A DNA stretch of 38,318 nucleotides, taken from Actinomycetota bacterium. GTDB lineage: Bacteria; Actinomycetota; Humimicrobiia; Humimicrobiales; Humimicrobiaceae. Position numbers and translations under genes: made by a program. This document shows positions 7,674 through 15,764 of the stretch, piece after piece (position 1 is the stretch's first letter; every line of letters begins with the position of its first letter). Under the pieces are notes generated by a model, which saw only the letters and a list, made by a program, of their open reading frames with translations, had not been told where the DNA came from and ran no database searches. Location of the stretch: NCBI GenBank assembly GCA_003563375.1, contig PWSB01000237.1, positions 1 through 38,318 on the forward strand. Reading direction: 5' to 3'.

Positions 7674-8615
7674 ATGGATGAAAAAAATATAATAGAACTG
7701 TCCAATAAGATCAGGGAAACAGTCCTTCCCTATTTTGGAAAACCTGAAGCAAAAAAAATCTCAGGTAAATCCATAGGGGGAGACTCTACTTTTCTCGTAG
7801 ACGATATTTCTGAACATTTTTTGTCAAACTACCTCAAAAATGAGGCTGGCAATATTGCTTATTATTCTGAAGACCGCGGATTGGTGAAGGTGGGCAACCC
7901 CAGGCACCTGCTTATAATAGATCCCATTGACGGAACAAGAGCTGCAGCCTGCGGCCTGGAATCCGGATGCATATCCATCGCTGTCTCCCCTTACGTAGAA
8001 CAGCCCACAATGGCCAATATTGAAACTGCAGTTGTCCAAGAAATAAAATCTGGAAGGATTTATTTTGCCCAAAAGTCCAAAGGCGCCAAAATTATAGAAG
8101 GGGCAAGGTCTTTTGAGCCTAAACCTTCAGAAAATACTGAGATCGATTCGCTTTTCTGGTCTATTGGCCTCAGGGGCAGGCCCATAGTCCCCCTCATAAA
8201 TGTAATGGAAGAGCTTATCGATATATCTAATTTCAATGGGACAGTTTTTGGCCTTGGGAGTGCTTCCTTTTCCTTGACCAGGGTAGCGGGAGGCCAACTT
8301 GATTCCTATATTGATATAGGGCATAGGCTGGTAACAGATTTCCCGGTACTTGAAAAACATTATCTGCAGGTCGGGCAAGGGAGCATTATAAATAATTATC
8401 CTTATGACATAGCTGCAGGCTACCTGATATTAAAAGAGGCCGGAGGCGTTGTTACTGACGCATATGGAAAGGACCTGCACGAACACCCGCTTATGGGTAT
8501 TGGGAAAAAATACCAGCTTTCAATTATTGCCTCTTCAAATCCGTCTATCCATAGGATACTGGTGATGCTGATAGACAGGGGTTTTACCAGGCTTGAAGGC
8601 AATATGAAGAGTTAG
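7674..8615 (+). CDS. Inositol monophosphatase / fructose-bisphosphatase family phosphatase
   Basis: The 313-residue product has the family's metal motif DPIDGTRA (about residue 82) and the C-terminal block YDIAAGYLILKEAGGVVTD (about 242-260). These are the two signatures of Mg-dependent, Li-sensitive phosphatases acting on inositol-1-phosphate, fructose-1,6-bisphosphate or 3'-phosphoadenosine compounds. The usual GEE motif is replaced by SEDRG (about 65-69), keeping acidic residues. The gene lies head-to-head with the PHP phosphoesterase and next to three isomerases, consistent with sugar or inositol phosphate metabolism. DUF2085 follows after 5 nt. No obvious Shine-Dalgarno precedes the ATG. 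Confidence 0.8.
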   Translation: MDEKNIIELSNKIRETVLPYFGKPEAKKISGKSIGGDSTFLVDDISEHFLSNYLKNEAGNIAYYSEDRGLVKVGNPRHLLIIDPIDGTRAAACGLESGCISIAVSPYVEQPTMANIETAVVQEIKSGRIYFAQKSKGAKIIEGARSFEPKPSENTEIDSLFWSIGLRGRPIVPLINVMEELIDISNFNGTVFGLGSASFSLTRVAGGQLDSYIDIGHRLVTDFPVLEKHYLQVGQGSIINNYPYDIAAGYLILKEAGGVVTDAYGKDLHEHPLMGIGKKYQLSIIASSNPSIHRILVMLIDRGFTRLEGNMKS

Positions 8616-8620
8616 CTTAT

Positions 8621-9307
8621 ATGGTACTGGAACATATAATCGAAAGAATCGGCTTCTCAGTCTGCCACCAGATATCAGATAGGAGCTTAGCCCTTGGAGA
8701 GACCGTCATCCCCCTATGCGCCCGCTGCCATGGCTTGTATATGGGGTTTTTTGTGGCTACAGCCCTTCTCTTTATATTATATAGGAAAAGGGAGGCGGCA
8801 CTGCCTTCTGTGTGGGTCATAGTGATATTTTTAGTTTTCATCTCATCCACATTGTTAGATGGGTCCCTGTCTTATCTTGGTATAACGTCTACAAATAATA
8901 ATATAAGGTTTGTAACCGGATTTTTGTGTATGGCCTCTATTGCGGCCATACTTTATCCCGTATTCATCTTTCAATATTTCAAAAGGACCCTAGGCCAGCG
9001 GATACTTTCAAAGGGAAGCCATTTCTTATTATTTATGGGCATCTTATCCGTGATTGTTATCCTGCACCTGGCAAGATTTGGATTCTTGAGCAGCACGATG
9101 TACTATCTAAGCGCTTTTTCATTGATTTTTACTTTCTTTTTTATAAACCTTACCGTCGTTCTGCTTCTTCCGCCTTTTTCTAAAAAAGCAAGCAGGCTTT
9201 TCTCAAGGTACCTTTTGCTTCCTTCCATCCTGGCCATTATGATGACCGGCTTTGAGCTATACATATTTTATCTGGTAAGGCTTGCCGCTGAAAGGGCTTT
9301 TTACTAG
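8621..9307 (+). CDS. DUF2085 integral membrane protein
   Basis: The 228-residue protein begins with a conserved soluble block, VCHQISDRSLALGETVIPLCARC followed by HGLYMGF, which is the DUF2085 signature (CHQ...R...PLCARCxGxYxGF). About six hydrophobic segments follow. The family's function is not known to me; the invariant cysteines at CHQ and CARC suggest a metal or redox role at the membrane face. It starts 5 nt after the phosphatase gene and is probably transcribed with it. It ends 5 bp from the convergent PAP2-like gene. Confidence 0.75.
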   Translation: MVLEHIIERIGFSVCHQISDRSLALGETVIPLCARCHGLYMGFFVATALLFILYRKREAALPSVWVIVIFLVFISSTLLDGSLSYLGITSTNNNIRFVTGFLCMASIAAILYPVFIFQYFKRTLGQRILSKGSHFLLFMGILSVIVILHLARFGFLSSTMYYLSAFSLIFTFFFINLTVVLLLPPFSKKASRLFSRYLLLPSILAIMMTGFELYIFYLVRLAAERAFY

Positions 9308-9312
9308 GCCGG

Positions 9313-9909
9313 TTAAAAAAAACCGTAACTTGAATAGATAAACAATGAGCTTATGGCCGAGATAATCGAACCAAGTATTACCTGCGGGATGGTATGCCTT
9401 TTTATCCTTACCCGGGCCCATCCTATAAAAGGGATCAAAACAAGCAGGAGCAGCATCCAGCCCCCGAATAATATAAAAAAAGTTATAGATACAACAGTAA
9501 TCCAGCTGGTATGGAAGCTTATTTTCCAAAAATAGGTGATGGTGGTAAGTATTAACATGGTAACTATGCTTACTGCAAAAATGGACCTGAGGAAAACGGG
9601 AGCATCCAGTACATAGAGTATAAAAAATCCCATAACATAGCTTATTATGGTCACTACCAGGGGTTTGATCCTGTTTTCACGGTTTGGGAGATGAAGGTCA
9701 TAGATCTTTTTTTTATGGTACAGCAAAAATATATACATGAACGGTATTATGCTTACAAATAATAAACAGAGCACTGCCCAGCCTATGGCCAAGCCAAGGT
9801 TGTCCACTACCTGCAGGCATATAATTATGAATACCGGTATGGATATGTAGGAACCATCAAAAATATAGGATACTGCTGTGGCAATCTTTTTCATTTTACT
9901 GACCCACAT
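9313..9909 (-). CDS. PAP2-like integral membrane protein with a degenerate active site
   Basis: The 198-residue protein has about six membrane segments and the layout of a PAP2 lipid phosphatase: a basic KKK/NRENRIKP segment near residue 65-82, KISFHTS where PSGH is expected, and RVRIKRHTIPQ where the SRxxxxxHxxxD block is expected. The terminal Asp is Gln and the first block lacks the usual KxxxxxxRP form, so catalytic competence is doubtful. A second ATG five codons in (MKKIAT) may be the true start; neither has a clear ribosome binding site. It could be a phosphatase of polyprenyl or phospholipid substrates, or a non-catalytic relative. Confidence 0.55.
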   Translation of the reverse strand: MWVSKMKKIATAVSYIFDGSYISIPVFIIICLQVVDNLGLAIGWAVLCLLFVSIIPFMYIFLLYHKKKIYDLHLPNRENRIKPLVVTIISYVMGFFILYVLDAPVFLRSIFAVSIVTMLILTTITYFWKISFHTSWITVVSITFFILFGGWMLLLLVLIPFIGWARVRIKRHTIPQVILGSIISAISSLFIYSSYGFF

Positions 9910-9955
9910 TATACATATAAACCAGACTATTTTAAACTAAATCCTCAAATATTTG

Positions 9956-9984
9956 TTGACACCCTGTAGAAAGGGTGGTAGGTT
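9956..9984 (+). promoter_or_regulatory. Candidate promoter with internal inverted repeat before the cysteine desulfurase gene
   Basis: TTGACA (9956-9961) is followed after 17 bp by a weak -10, TAGGTT (9979-9984). The spacer contains an inverted repeat CACCCT/AGGGTG (9960-9965 and 9972-9977). A palindrome inside the spacer is a typical place for a repressor or an activator that corrects a weak -10. Confidence 0.4.
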
Positions 9985-10015
9985 TTAAATCGATTTATCA
10001 TTGCTTTTTGTGCTA

Positions 10016-11173
10016 ATGGACAGTTTACCTGATTATATATATTTTGACCATGCAGCTACAACCCCTGTACTGCCTGATGTTGTCCAGGAGATGTCGACTT
10101 GTCTAAATAAATTTTATGGCAACCCTTCTGAACCTCACCTCCCCGGAAGAGAAGCAAATAAAATATTGCAGAACTCAAAACAGACTATCGGCAAAGCTAT
10201 GAATTGCTCGCCGGAACAGATAATCTTTACAAGCGGGGCAACCGAGAGCAATAACCTGGCCATTTTCGGAGCGGCAGAGGCATACCAAAAAAAAGGAAAC
10301 CATATCATAACCTCCAGCATAGAGCATCCTTCTGCAATAATGCCTCTAAGACGATTACAGAGAAAGGGCTTTGAGGTCACCTATATCCCGGTAGATGCCA
10401 ACGGTATAATAGATCCAGAAGAGGTTAGAAGGGCAATAAGGCCAGAGACTGTTATGGCTTCCATTATGCATGCTAATAATATATTCGGAACCATTGAACC
10501 TATTGCTCAGATAGGGAATATCCTAAAAGAGAGGGGAATAGTGTTCCATAGCGATGCCGCACAAACCTTTTGCAATATAGACATAGATGCAGAAAAGCTA
10601 AATGTAGACCTTCTTTCAATCTCGGGCCACAAGTTTTACGGGCCAAAAGGCATAGGGGCCCTATATATTAGGAAAGGCACCAGAATAATGCCGCAGCTCT
10701 TCGGTGGAGGACAGCAGAGAGGGGTGCGGCCGGGTACAGAAAATATTCCTGCTGTCGCAGGCCTGGCAAAAGCCTGCCAGATAGGGCAGAGAAACCTTGT
10801 CGCAAACATTATTAAAGTCACGGTCCTCCGGGAATATCTTATAGAAAAGGCGCTCAATAGTATAGAGGATATAAGGCTTTGCGGCCACCCCGTAAAAAGG
10901 CTTCCCGGAAACTGCTGTTTTATCCTTAAAAATATCAGCGGTAAAGCAATGGTGGCCGAACTAGACAAGGCAAGCATCGCTGTCTCTGGAAGCTCTGCAT
11001 GTGCAGCGTCTTCCATTAAACCTGCTTCAGCGATCACTTCACTGGGGATAAGCTGTGATGAAGCAGTGGGATCTGTAAGAATATCTTTGGGTTTTGAAAA
11101 TACCTTAAAGGAAATAGATTACTTCCTCAAAGTTTTTCCCCCCATTGTTAACAAACTTCGGTCTGGCCTTTAG
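10016..11173 (+). CDS. Cysteine desulfurase (NifS/IscS family)
   Basis: This PLP enzyme takes sulfur from cysteine as a persulfide for Fe-S clusters, thiolation or cofactor synthesis. Motifs: YFDHAATTP at the N-terminus, TSGATESNN (about residue 74), the PLP-lysine block SGHKFYGPKG (about 200) and the active cysteine in SGSSACAASSIKPAS (about 325). The short loop around the Cys resembles the NifS/IscS group rather than SufS. The ATG at 10016 is preferred over a TTG five codons upstream; neither has a Shine-Dalgarno. The next gene is NAD synthetase, and desulfurases near NAD genes sometimes serve the Fe-S quinolinate synthase, but nadA is not in the window. Possible clients here include LipA and LarE. 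Confidence 0.9.
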   Translation: MDSLPDYIYFDHAATTPVLPDVVQEMSTCLNKFYGNPSEPHLPGREANKILQNSKQTIGKAMNCSPEQIIFTSGATESNNLAIFGAAEAYQKKGNHIITSSIEHPSAIMPLRRLQRKGFEVTYIPVDANGIIDPEEVRRAIRPETVMASIMHANNIFGTIEPIAQIGNILKERGIVFHSDAAQTFCNIDIDAEKLNVDLLSISGHKFYGPKGIGALYIRKGTRIMPQLFGGGQQRGVRPGTENIPAVAGLAKACQIGQRNLVANIIKVTVLREYLIEKALNSIEDIRLCGHPVKRLPGNCCFILKNISGKAMVAELDKASIAVSGSSACAASSIKPASAITSLGISCDEAVGSVRISLGFENTLKEIDYFLKVFPPIVNKLRSGL

Positions 11174-11310
11174 CATATTCCTGTTTTATTTCAATTTAAT
11201 ATGGTATTTTATTAACATAAATATTAGAAATGGAACGAAAGCATATTAAGATGTTTTAGGGCCGCAGTTATCAAGCTGCCTATTACCGGCAAAGTAAAGT
11301 AGGGGGAAAA

Positions 11311-13050
11311 ATAACAACTTTAAGGCTATACGGTGGACAAATAAACCCCACTGTAGGGGATATAAAAGGCAATTTTAATTTAATTGCCCGTCATATCAAA
11401 AATGCAAAAGAGATGGAGGCAGATATTGCGATATTCCCTGAGCTGAGCCTTACCGGCTATCCCCCAGAGGACCTTCTATTAAAGCCTTCCTTTATTGAGG
11501 AAAACCAAAAATTTATTCATAAGCTTGCTGATTATACTGACAATATAATAGCTATTGTCGGTTTTGCATTCAAAGGAGAGGGGCTTTATAATTCTGCTGC
11601 AGTGCTGTGCAATAGAAAAATAATCCATGTTTGCCATAAACAGTTCCTTCCCAATTACTCGGTGTTTGATGAAGAAAGATATTTTCAGAAAGGAAGCAGC
11701 AATACTGTTCTAGAAATAGATGATGTAACGGTGGGGATCAATATTTGTGAGGACATATACTATTCTGCAGGTCCTGCAGCCGTACAGTCATTAGCAGGAG
11801 GGGCATCCCTGATTATAAATATTTCAGCCTCTCCTTATTATATTGGCAGGATACAGCAAAGGGAAAAACTTTTTTTTGCCAGGGCAGTAGATAACAGGAC
11901 AAATATATTTTATCTTAACTTGGCCGGGGGCCAGGATGAACTAGTTTTTGACGGAAGCAGCATGGCAATAAATGAAAATGGTGATATCCTGGGCAGGGCA
12001 AAGCCTTTTTGCCAGGACAGACTGGTTCTAGACCTGGACCTTTCGGGGGTTAAGTTTGCACGGCTTGAAGACAATAAATATAAAAATCAGAGGCTTTCAC
12101 ACAAGGACAGCAAGGTTGATATTGTTAATACAGAATTCAGGGTTAAGGATAAAAAAAGGAAATTGGCAGACCGGGCGGATTATTACGAAAAAATGATTGC
12201 CTGTCCAGAAGAAGAAGCCTTCAACGCTCTGGTAGCCGGTACTAGGGATTATGTATTAAAAAATGGTTTCAGTAAAGCCGTTCTTGGATTAAGCGGAGGT
12301 ATTGATTCCGCCCTTACTGCTGTAATAGCTTCTTTTGCGCTTGGAAATGAAAATGTAAACGCCTTGATTATGCCTTCAATTTATTCATCTGAGGACAGCA
12401 TGGGGGATTCAGAAAAGCTATCTGCAAATTTGGGGATAAACCATATAATGGTTCCTATAACCGATATATATGAGATATACCTTGCCAGCCTCAATCATCT
12501 GCTTAAAACCAGCGAGATCAATATTACCAAGGAAAACATCCAGGCAAGGATAAGGGGCAATATACTTATGGCCATGGCCAATGAATTCCAATGGGTGGTC
12601 CTGGCTACGGGTAACAAGAGCGAGACCAGTGTGGGTTATACCACTCTCTATGGCGACATGGCGGGTGGTTTTTCTCCCATCAAGGATGTATACAAGACTA
12701 TGGTCTATAAAATATGCAGGTTTTTAAATAAAAAATATGCTAACTTGATTCCTTACAATATTCTGGAAAGGCCGCCGTCTGCGGAACTTAAGCCCGACCA
12801 GAAAGACGAGGATAAGCTTCCCAGGTATGAGATATTGGATTTAATATTAAAATCCTATATAGAAGAGGAAAAAGATTATGCTTCAATTGTTAAAATGGGC
12901 ATTGACCCCCAAGTTGTAAAAGAAGTAATAAATATGGTCGATTCTAGCGAATATAAAAGAAGGCAGGGAGCTCCAGGTATAAAAATAACTCCCCGTGCTT
13001 TCGGCAAGGACAGAAGGTATCCCATAACCAACGCTTTCAGGCTTGAGTGA
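11311..13050 (+). CDS. nadE: Glutamine-dependent NAD+ synthetase, apparently starting at AUA
   Basis: NadE amidates deamido-NAD using ammonia released from glutamine by its N-terminal nitrilase domain. That domain shows the Glu block FPELSLTGYPPEDLL, the Lys block CHKQFLPNYSVFDEERYF and the nucleophile in NICEDIYY. The synthetase domain has the PP-loop GLSGGIDSAL. The first in-frame ATG (11413) would cut off the first strand and the conserved QINPTVGDIKGN segment, which is encoded upstream. Between the in-frame TAG at 11257 and 11413 there is no ATG, GTG or TTG. ATA at 11311 lies 4 nt after AGGGGG (11301-11306) and gives an N-terminus ITTLRLYGGQINPTVGD as expected for the family, 579 residues in all. 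The 3' end overlaps the regulator gene by 4 nt. Confidence 0.9.
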   Translation: MTTLRLYGGQINPTVGDIKGNFNLIARHIKNAKEMEADIAIFPELSLTGYPPEDLLLKPSFIEENQKFIHKLADYTDNIIAIVGFAFKGEGLYNSAAVLCNRKIIHVCHKQFLPNYSVFDEERYFQKGSSNTVLEIDDVTVGINICEDIYYSAGPAAVQSLAGGASLIINISASPYYIGRIQQREKLFFARAVDNRTNIFYLNLAGGQDELVFDGSSMAINENGDILGRAKPFCQDRLVLDLDLSGVKFARLEDNKYKNQRLSHKDSKVDIVNTEFRVKDKKRKLADRADYYEKMIACPEEEAFNALVAGTRDYVLKNGFSKAVLGLSGGIDSALTAVIASFALGNENVNALIMPSIYSSEDSMGDSEKLSANLGINHIMVPITDIYEIYLASLNHLLKTSEINITKENIQARIRGNILMAMANEFQWVVLATGNKSETSVGYTTLYGDMAGGFSPIKDVYKTMVYKICRFLNKKYANLIPYNILERPPSAELKPDQKDEDKLPRYEILDLILKSYIEEEKDYASIVKMGIDPQVVKEVINMVDSSEYKRRQGAPGIKITPRAFGKDRRYPITNAFRLE

Positions 13051-13736
13051 AACCTGTTATTTTAAAAATGAACGTTATCATTTATTCAAATAATGCAAAA
13101 CTTATACAGCACATAATCCGTTTGCTCTCTGGCCAGGGTTTTTTGGTAAAGAGCCAGCAACTTTATCAAGTTACAACTGATTTAAAAAAATCCAGACTGG
13201 TAGTAGTAGATATAACCAGCTTGAAAACCAGGTTAGCCCTGCCTGAGGCATTTTGTGAAAAAATAAATAGGCAAAATATACCAATATTGCTGGTTTTAAG
13301 CTACAGCCAGGCTTATTTTTTAAATACTGACCAACTGCAGTATAGTGATTTTATATTTTTGGAACATATTGACCATGAGCTCGGGCCCAGGATAAGAAGA
13401 ATATTGCCAAACCAAGCTATTGGTTCTCCAAGAGAAGTGATAACTATTGGGGGCCTGTCACTAAATAAAGATAAATACGAGCTTAGCATAGAAAACGCTC
13501 CCATAGAGCTTACCTATAAAGAATACCAGCTACTAAAGCTTCTGGTTGAAAACAAGAATAAGGTTTTCTCCCGATCCAAACTTCTTTCGGTAATTTGGGA
13601 ATATGATTACTTTGGCGGAAGCAGGACTGTGGATGTGCATATAAGGAGGCTTAGGGCTAAACTCCCGCCCCCATACAACCTAATGCTTAAAACGGTCAGG
13701 AATGTAGGCTATATGTTTTCTCCAGATTTAACTTAG
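13047..13736 (+). CDS. GlnR-like orphan OmpR-family transcriptional regulator
   Basis: The C-terminal half (about residues 150-226) is an OmpR/PhoB winged helix: LTYKEYQLLKLL, VFSRSKLLSVIW, RTVDVHIRRLRAKL and KTVRNVGYMF. The N-terminal domain looks like a receiver, but the acidic pair after strand 1 is NN (IIYSNNAKL); only an Asp in VVVDIT remains. This fits phosphorylation-independent regulators such as actinobacterial GlnR, whose receiver has the same form. Placement two genes from glnA, with an ammonium-transporter remnant between, supports a nitrogen role. The start is GTG at 13047, overlapping the nadE stop. No histidine kinase is nearby. It is a regulator for certain; GlnR orthology is inferred. 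Confidence 0.75.
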   Translation: MKPVILKMNVIIYSNNAKLIQHIIRLLSGQGFLVKSQQLYQVTTDLKKSRLVVVDITSLKTRLALPEAFCEKINRQNIPILLVLSYSQAYFLNTDQLQYSDFIFLEHIDHELGPRIRRILPNQAIGSPREVITIGGLSLNKDKYELSIENAPIELTYKEYQLLKLLVENKNKVFSRSKLLSVIWEYDYFGGSRTVDVHIRRLRAKLPPPYNLMLKTVRNVGYMFSPDLT

Positions 13737-13813
13737 TTTCAAACCTCCATTTAACTCACTTGCAATAATAGCCAGCTAAAATATTCCCGTTATCATCGAA
13801 TTGAGGGGCTTGT

Positions 13814-13939
13814 ATGGATACTATTTGGATTTTGATTGCAGCTTTCCTTGTATTTTTTATGCAGGCAGGTTTTGCTATGGTGGAAGCTGGTTTTCCCCGG
13901 CCAAAAAATACTGTAAACATATTAATGAAAAACGGTTAA
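13814..13939 (+). pseudogene. Ammonium transporter Amt, N-terminal fragment only
   Basis: From the ATG at 13814 the frame reads MDTIWILIAAFLVFFMQAGF followed by AMVEAGFPRPKNTVNILMKNG and a stop: 41 residues matching the first membrane segment and following loop of Amt/AmtB/MEP transporters, normally about 400-450 residues. The rest is missing; the sequence after the stop is AT-rich leader of glnA with no Amt coding in any frame. A GAGGGG ribosome site precedes the ATG. The codons that remain are undamaged, so the deletion is recent or the short ORF is kept. It lies between the GlnR-like gene and glnA, the usual neighbours of amt. Confidence 0.85.
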
Positions 13940-13942
13940 GAA

Positions 13943-13969
13943 TTTACATACATTTAACATAACAGTCAT
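13943..13969 (+). promoter_or_regulatory. Candidate regulator half-sites at 11-bp spacing upstream of glnA
   Basis: TTTAC (13943), TTAAC (13954) and GTCAT (13965) recur at exact 11-bp steps, the phasing used by OmpR-family dimers and by GlnR (half-sites gTnAC and GaAAC about 11 bp apart). They lie just upstream of the glnA -10 and cover the -35 region, where an activator would sit. The match to the GlnR consensus is only partial. Confidence 0.35.
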
Positions 13970-13980
13970 AATATATGTTG

Positions 13981-13986
13981 TATAAT
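13981..13986 (+). promoter_or_regulatory. glnA promoter -10 element without a good -35
   Basis: A perfect TATAAT lies 31 bp before the glnA ATG. At 16-18 bp upstream no hexamer resembles TTGACA, consistent with an activator-dependent promoter. A GAGGAG ribosome site (14003-14010 region) follows. Confidence 0.55.
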
Positions 13987-14017
13987 ACCAAACATCATAA
14001 ACTATGAGGAGAATAAA

Positions 14018-15355
14018 ATGAAAAACAATGACCAGATGAAGGAATATGTTTTAAAAAAAGCAGTAGAAAATGATATTAAATTTATTAGATTGTGGTTCAC
14101 CGATGTACAGGGCTTTTTAAAAAGCTTTGCCATAACCGTAGAGGAACTGGAAAATGCAATGTCTGAAGGAATGGGTTTTGATGGATCTTCTATTGAGGGT
14201 TTTTCGAGGATAGAGGAAAGCGATGTTATCGCCATGCCTGATCCCAGTACCTTCCAAATACTTCCATGGAGTCCCAAACAGCATGGGGTAGCCAGGATGT
14301 TCTGCGATATACTGGAACCAGACGGCAGCCATTTTGGGGGAGATCCCAGATGGGTCTTAAAAAGGACCCTGAAAAAGGCCAAAGAAATGGGATATACATT
14401 TTATGTCGGCCCGGAACTAGAGTTTTTCTATTTCAGATCAAATGAAGGTGCGCCTGAAATACTTGATAAAGGCGGTTATTTTGATCTCACTACCCTGGAT
14501 GTAGCTAGTGGTTTAAGAAGAGATACAGTCCTTTACCTTGAAGCAATGGGCATAGGTGTTGAATATTCCCACCATGAGGTTGCTCCTTCACAGCATGAAA
14601 TAGACTTAAGGTATACAGACGCACTCAGCATGGCAGACAACGCTATGACCTACAGGCTGATTGTAAAAGAGGTAGCTACAAGACATGGGGTCTATGCTAC
14701 TTTTATGCCCAAACCCTTGTTCGGAGTAAATGGAAGCGGAATGCATACCCATCAATCCCTATTTAAAGATGACCGTAATATATTTTATAACCCTGATGAT
14801 AAATATCAGCTGTCCAATGAGGGCAAGGCTTATATATCAGGGATGCTGGAACATTCAAAGGAAATAGTTGCCATAACCAACCAGTGGGTCAATTCTTACA
14901 AGAGGCTGGTACCAGGATATGAGGCACCTGTTTATATATCCTGGGCACGGAGGAACCGGTCCACTCTGGTTAGGGTGCCGATGTATAAACCTGGAAAAGA
15001 AAATTCTACAAGGATAGAGTTTAGATGCCCCGACCCTGCATGCAATCCCTATCTTGCTTTTAGTGTAATGCTTGCTGCAGGACTTAAGGGAATTAACGAA
15101 AGCTATCCTTTAAAAGATCCTATTGAAGAAAATATATTTGAAATGGATGAGAAAAAAAGGGAACAGGCAGGAATAGAGACATTGCCCAATAATCTTTTTG
15201 AGGCAGTCAAGATAATGGAAAAAAGCGAACTTGTCAAAGAGACCCTTGGAAACCATATATTTGAGAAATTCATTGAAAATAAAAAGATCGAGTGGGAAAG
15301 ATACAGGACCCATATTTCCCTTTATGAACTAGAAAATTATTTTTCTGTCCTTTAA
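14018..15355 (+). CDS. glnA: Glutamine synthetase type I (GSI-alpha subgroup)
   Basis: GlnA makes glutamine from glutamate, ammonia and ATP. Signatures: GFDGSSIEGF (about residue 53), GPELEFF (about 129), the ATP-binding block NGSGMHTHQSLF (about 240) and RIEFRCPDPACNPYLAF (about 330). At 445 residues it has the length and C-terminus (EENIFEMDEKK, then ETLPNNLFEA) of the GSI-alpha group found in Gram-positives, Thermotoga and archaea. It lacks the GSI-beta insertion and the adenylylation-site tyrosine segment, so control should be transcriptional and by feedback rather than by GlnE. It sits next to a GlnR-like regulator and a broken amt. GAGGAG precedes the ATG. Confidence 0.95.
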   Translation: MKNNDQMKEYVLKKAVENDIKFIRLWFTDVQGFLKSFAITVEELENAMSEGMGFDGSSIEGFSRIEESDVIAMPDPSTFQILPWSPKQHGVARMFCDILEPDGSHFGGDPRWVLKRTLKKAKEMGYTFYVGPELEFFYFRSNEGAPEILDKGGYFDLTTLDVASGLRRDTVLYLEAMGIGVEYSHHEVAPSQHEIDLRYTDALSMADNAMTYRLIVKEVATRHGVYATFMPKPLFGVNGSGMHTHQSLFKDDRNIFYNPDDKYQLSNEGKAYISGMLEHSKEIVAITNQWVNSYKRLVPGYEAPVYISWARRNRSTLVRVPMYKPGKENSTRIEFRCPDPACNPYLAFSVMLAAGLKGINESYPLKDPIEENIFEMDEKKREQAGIETLPNNLFEAVKIMEKSELVKETLGNHIFEKFIENKKIEWERYRTHISLYELENYFSVL

Positions 15356-15373
15356 AGCGAAGGTGAAAATAAA

Positions 15374-15610
15374 TTAAAGTACATCCAAAACGATACAGGT
15401 CATGGTGTCTTTGACCATACTAAAGTTCTGGATTTTTGATACTACAGTTTTTTTAAGTGACTCAAGATCACTTTCTTCTACAAAAACTATAATATCGTAT
15501 GGTCCGGTCACCGTATGGGCCTGGTTCACCCCTTTGGTTTTCCTGATTTTGGCAAGTGCATCGTTTTGCATGCCAGGCTCGACCTTTATGAGCACATAAG
15601 CGTAAAACAT
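15374..15610 (-). CDS. Stand-alone AsnC/Lrp ligand-binding (RAM) domain protein
   Basis: The 78-residue protein is a single RAM domain: MFYAYVLIKVEPG, then GVNQAHTVTGPYDIIVFVEESD, typical of the Lrp/AsnC C-terminal domain, with no helix-turn-helix. Such stand-alone proteins form rings that bind amino acids and may act as sensors or bind partner regulators. GGAGGA lies just upstream of the ATG. The gene converges on glnA with 18 bp between stops. A role in sensing glutamine or another amino acid is plausible from position but unproven. Confidence 0.85.
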   Translation of the reverse strand: MFYAYVLIKVEPGMQNDALAKIRKTKGVNQAHTVTGPYDIIVFVEESDLESLKKTVVSKIQNFSMVKDTMTCIVLDVL

Positions 15611-15764
15611 CTTTCCTCCGTTTATCCGGTTTTTACGGAATATAGCATTTATTATCCCTTTTTTCTATACCTGTTTTTTAGCTATAAAGCTTGCTTGATT
15701 TATGGGTTGTCTGTTTATATAATCTAATAAAATATTTAGAAACACAATACAAAAGGATAAGTTA

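Noticed and set aside
9307..9330. Terminator between the DUF2085 and PAP2-like genes
   Set aside because: CGGTT and AACCG could pair around A6, but the stem is only 5 bp and has no T-run on either strand.
11173..11310. Possible riboswitch before nadE
   Set aside because: A short GC-rich stem is visible, but I could not match the sequence to any known NAD or nicotinate riboswitch; kept only as context for the AUA start.
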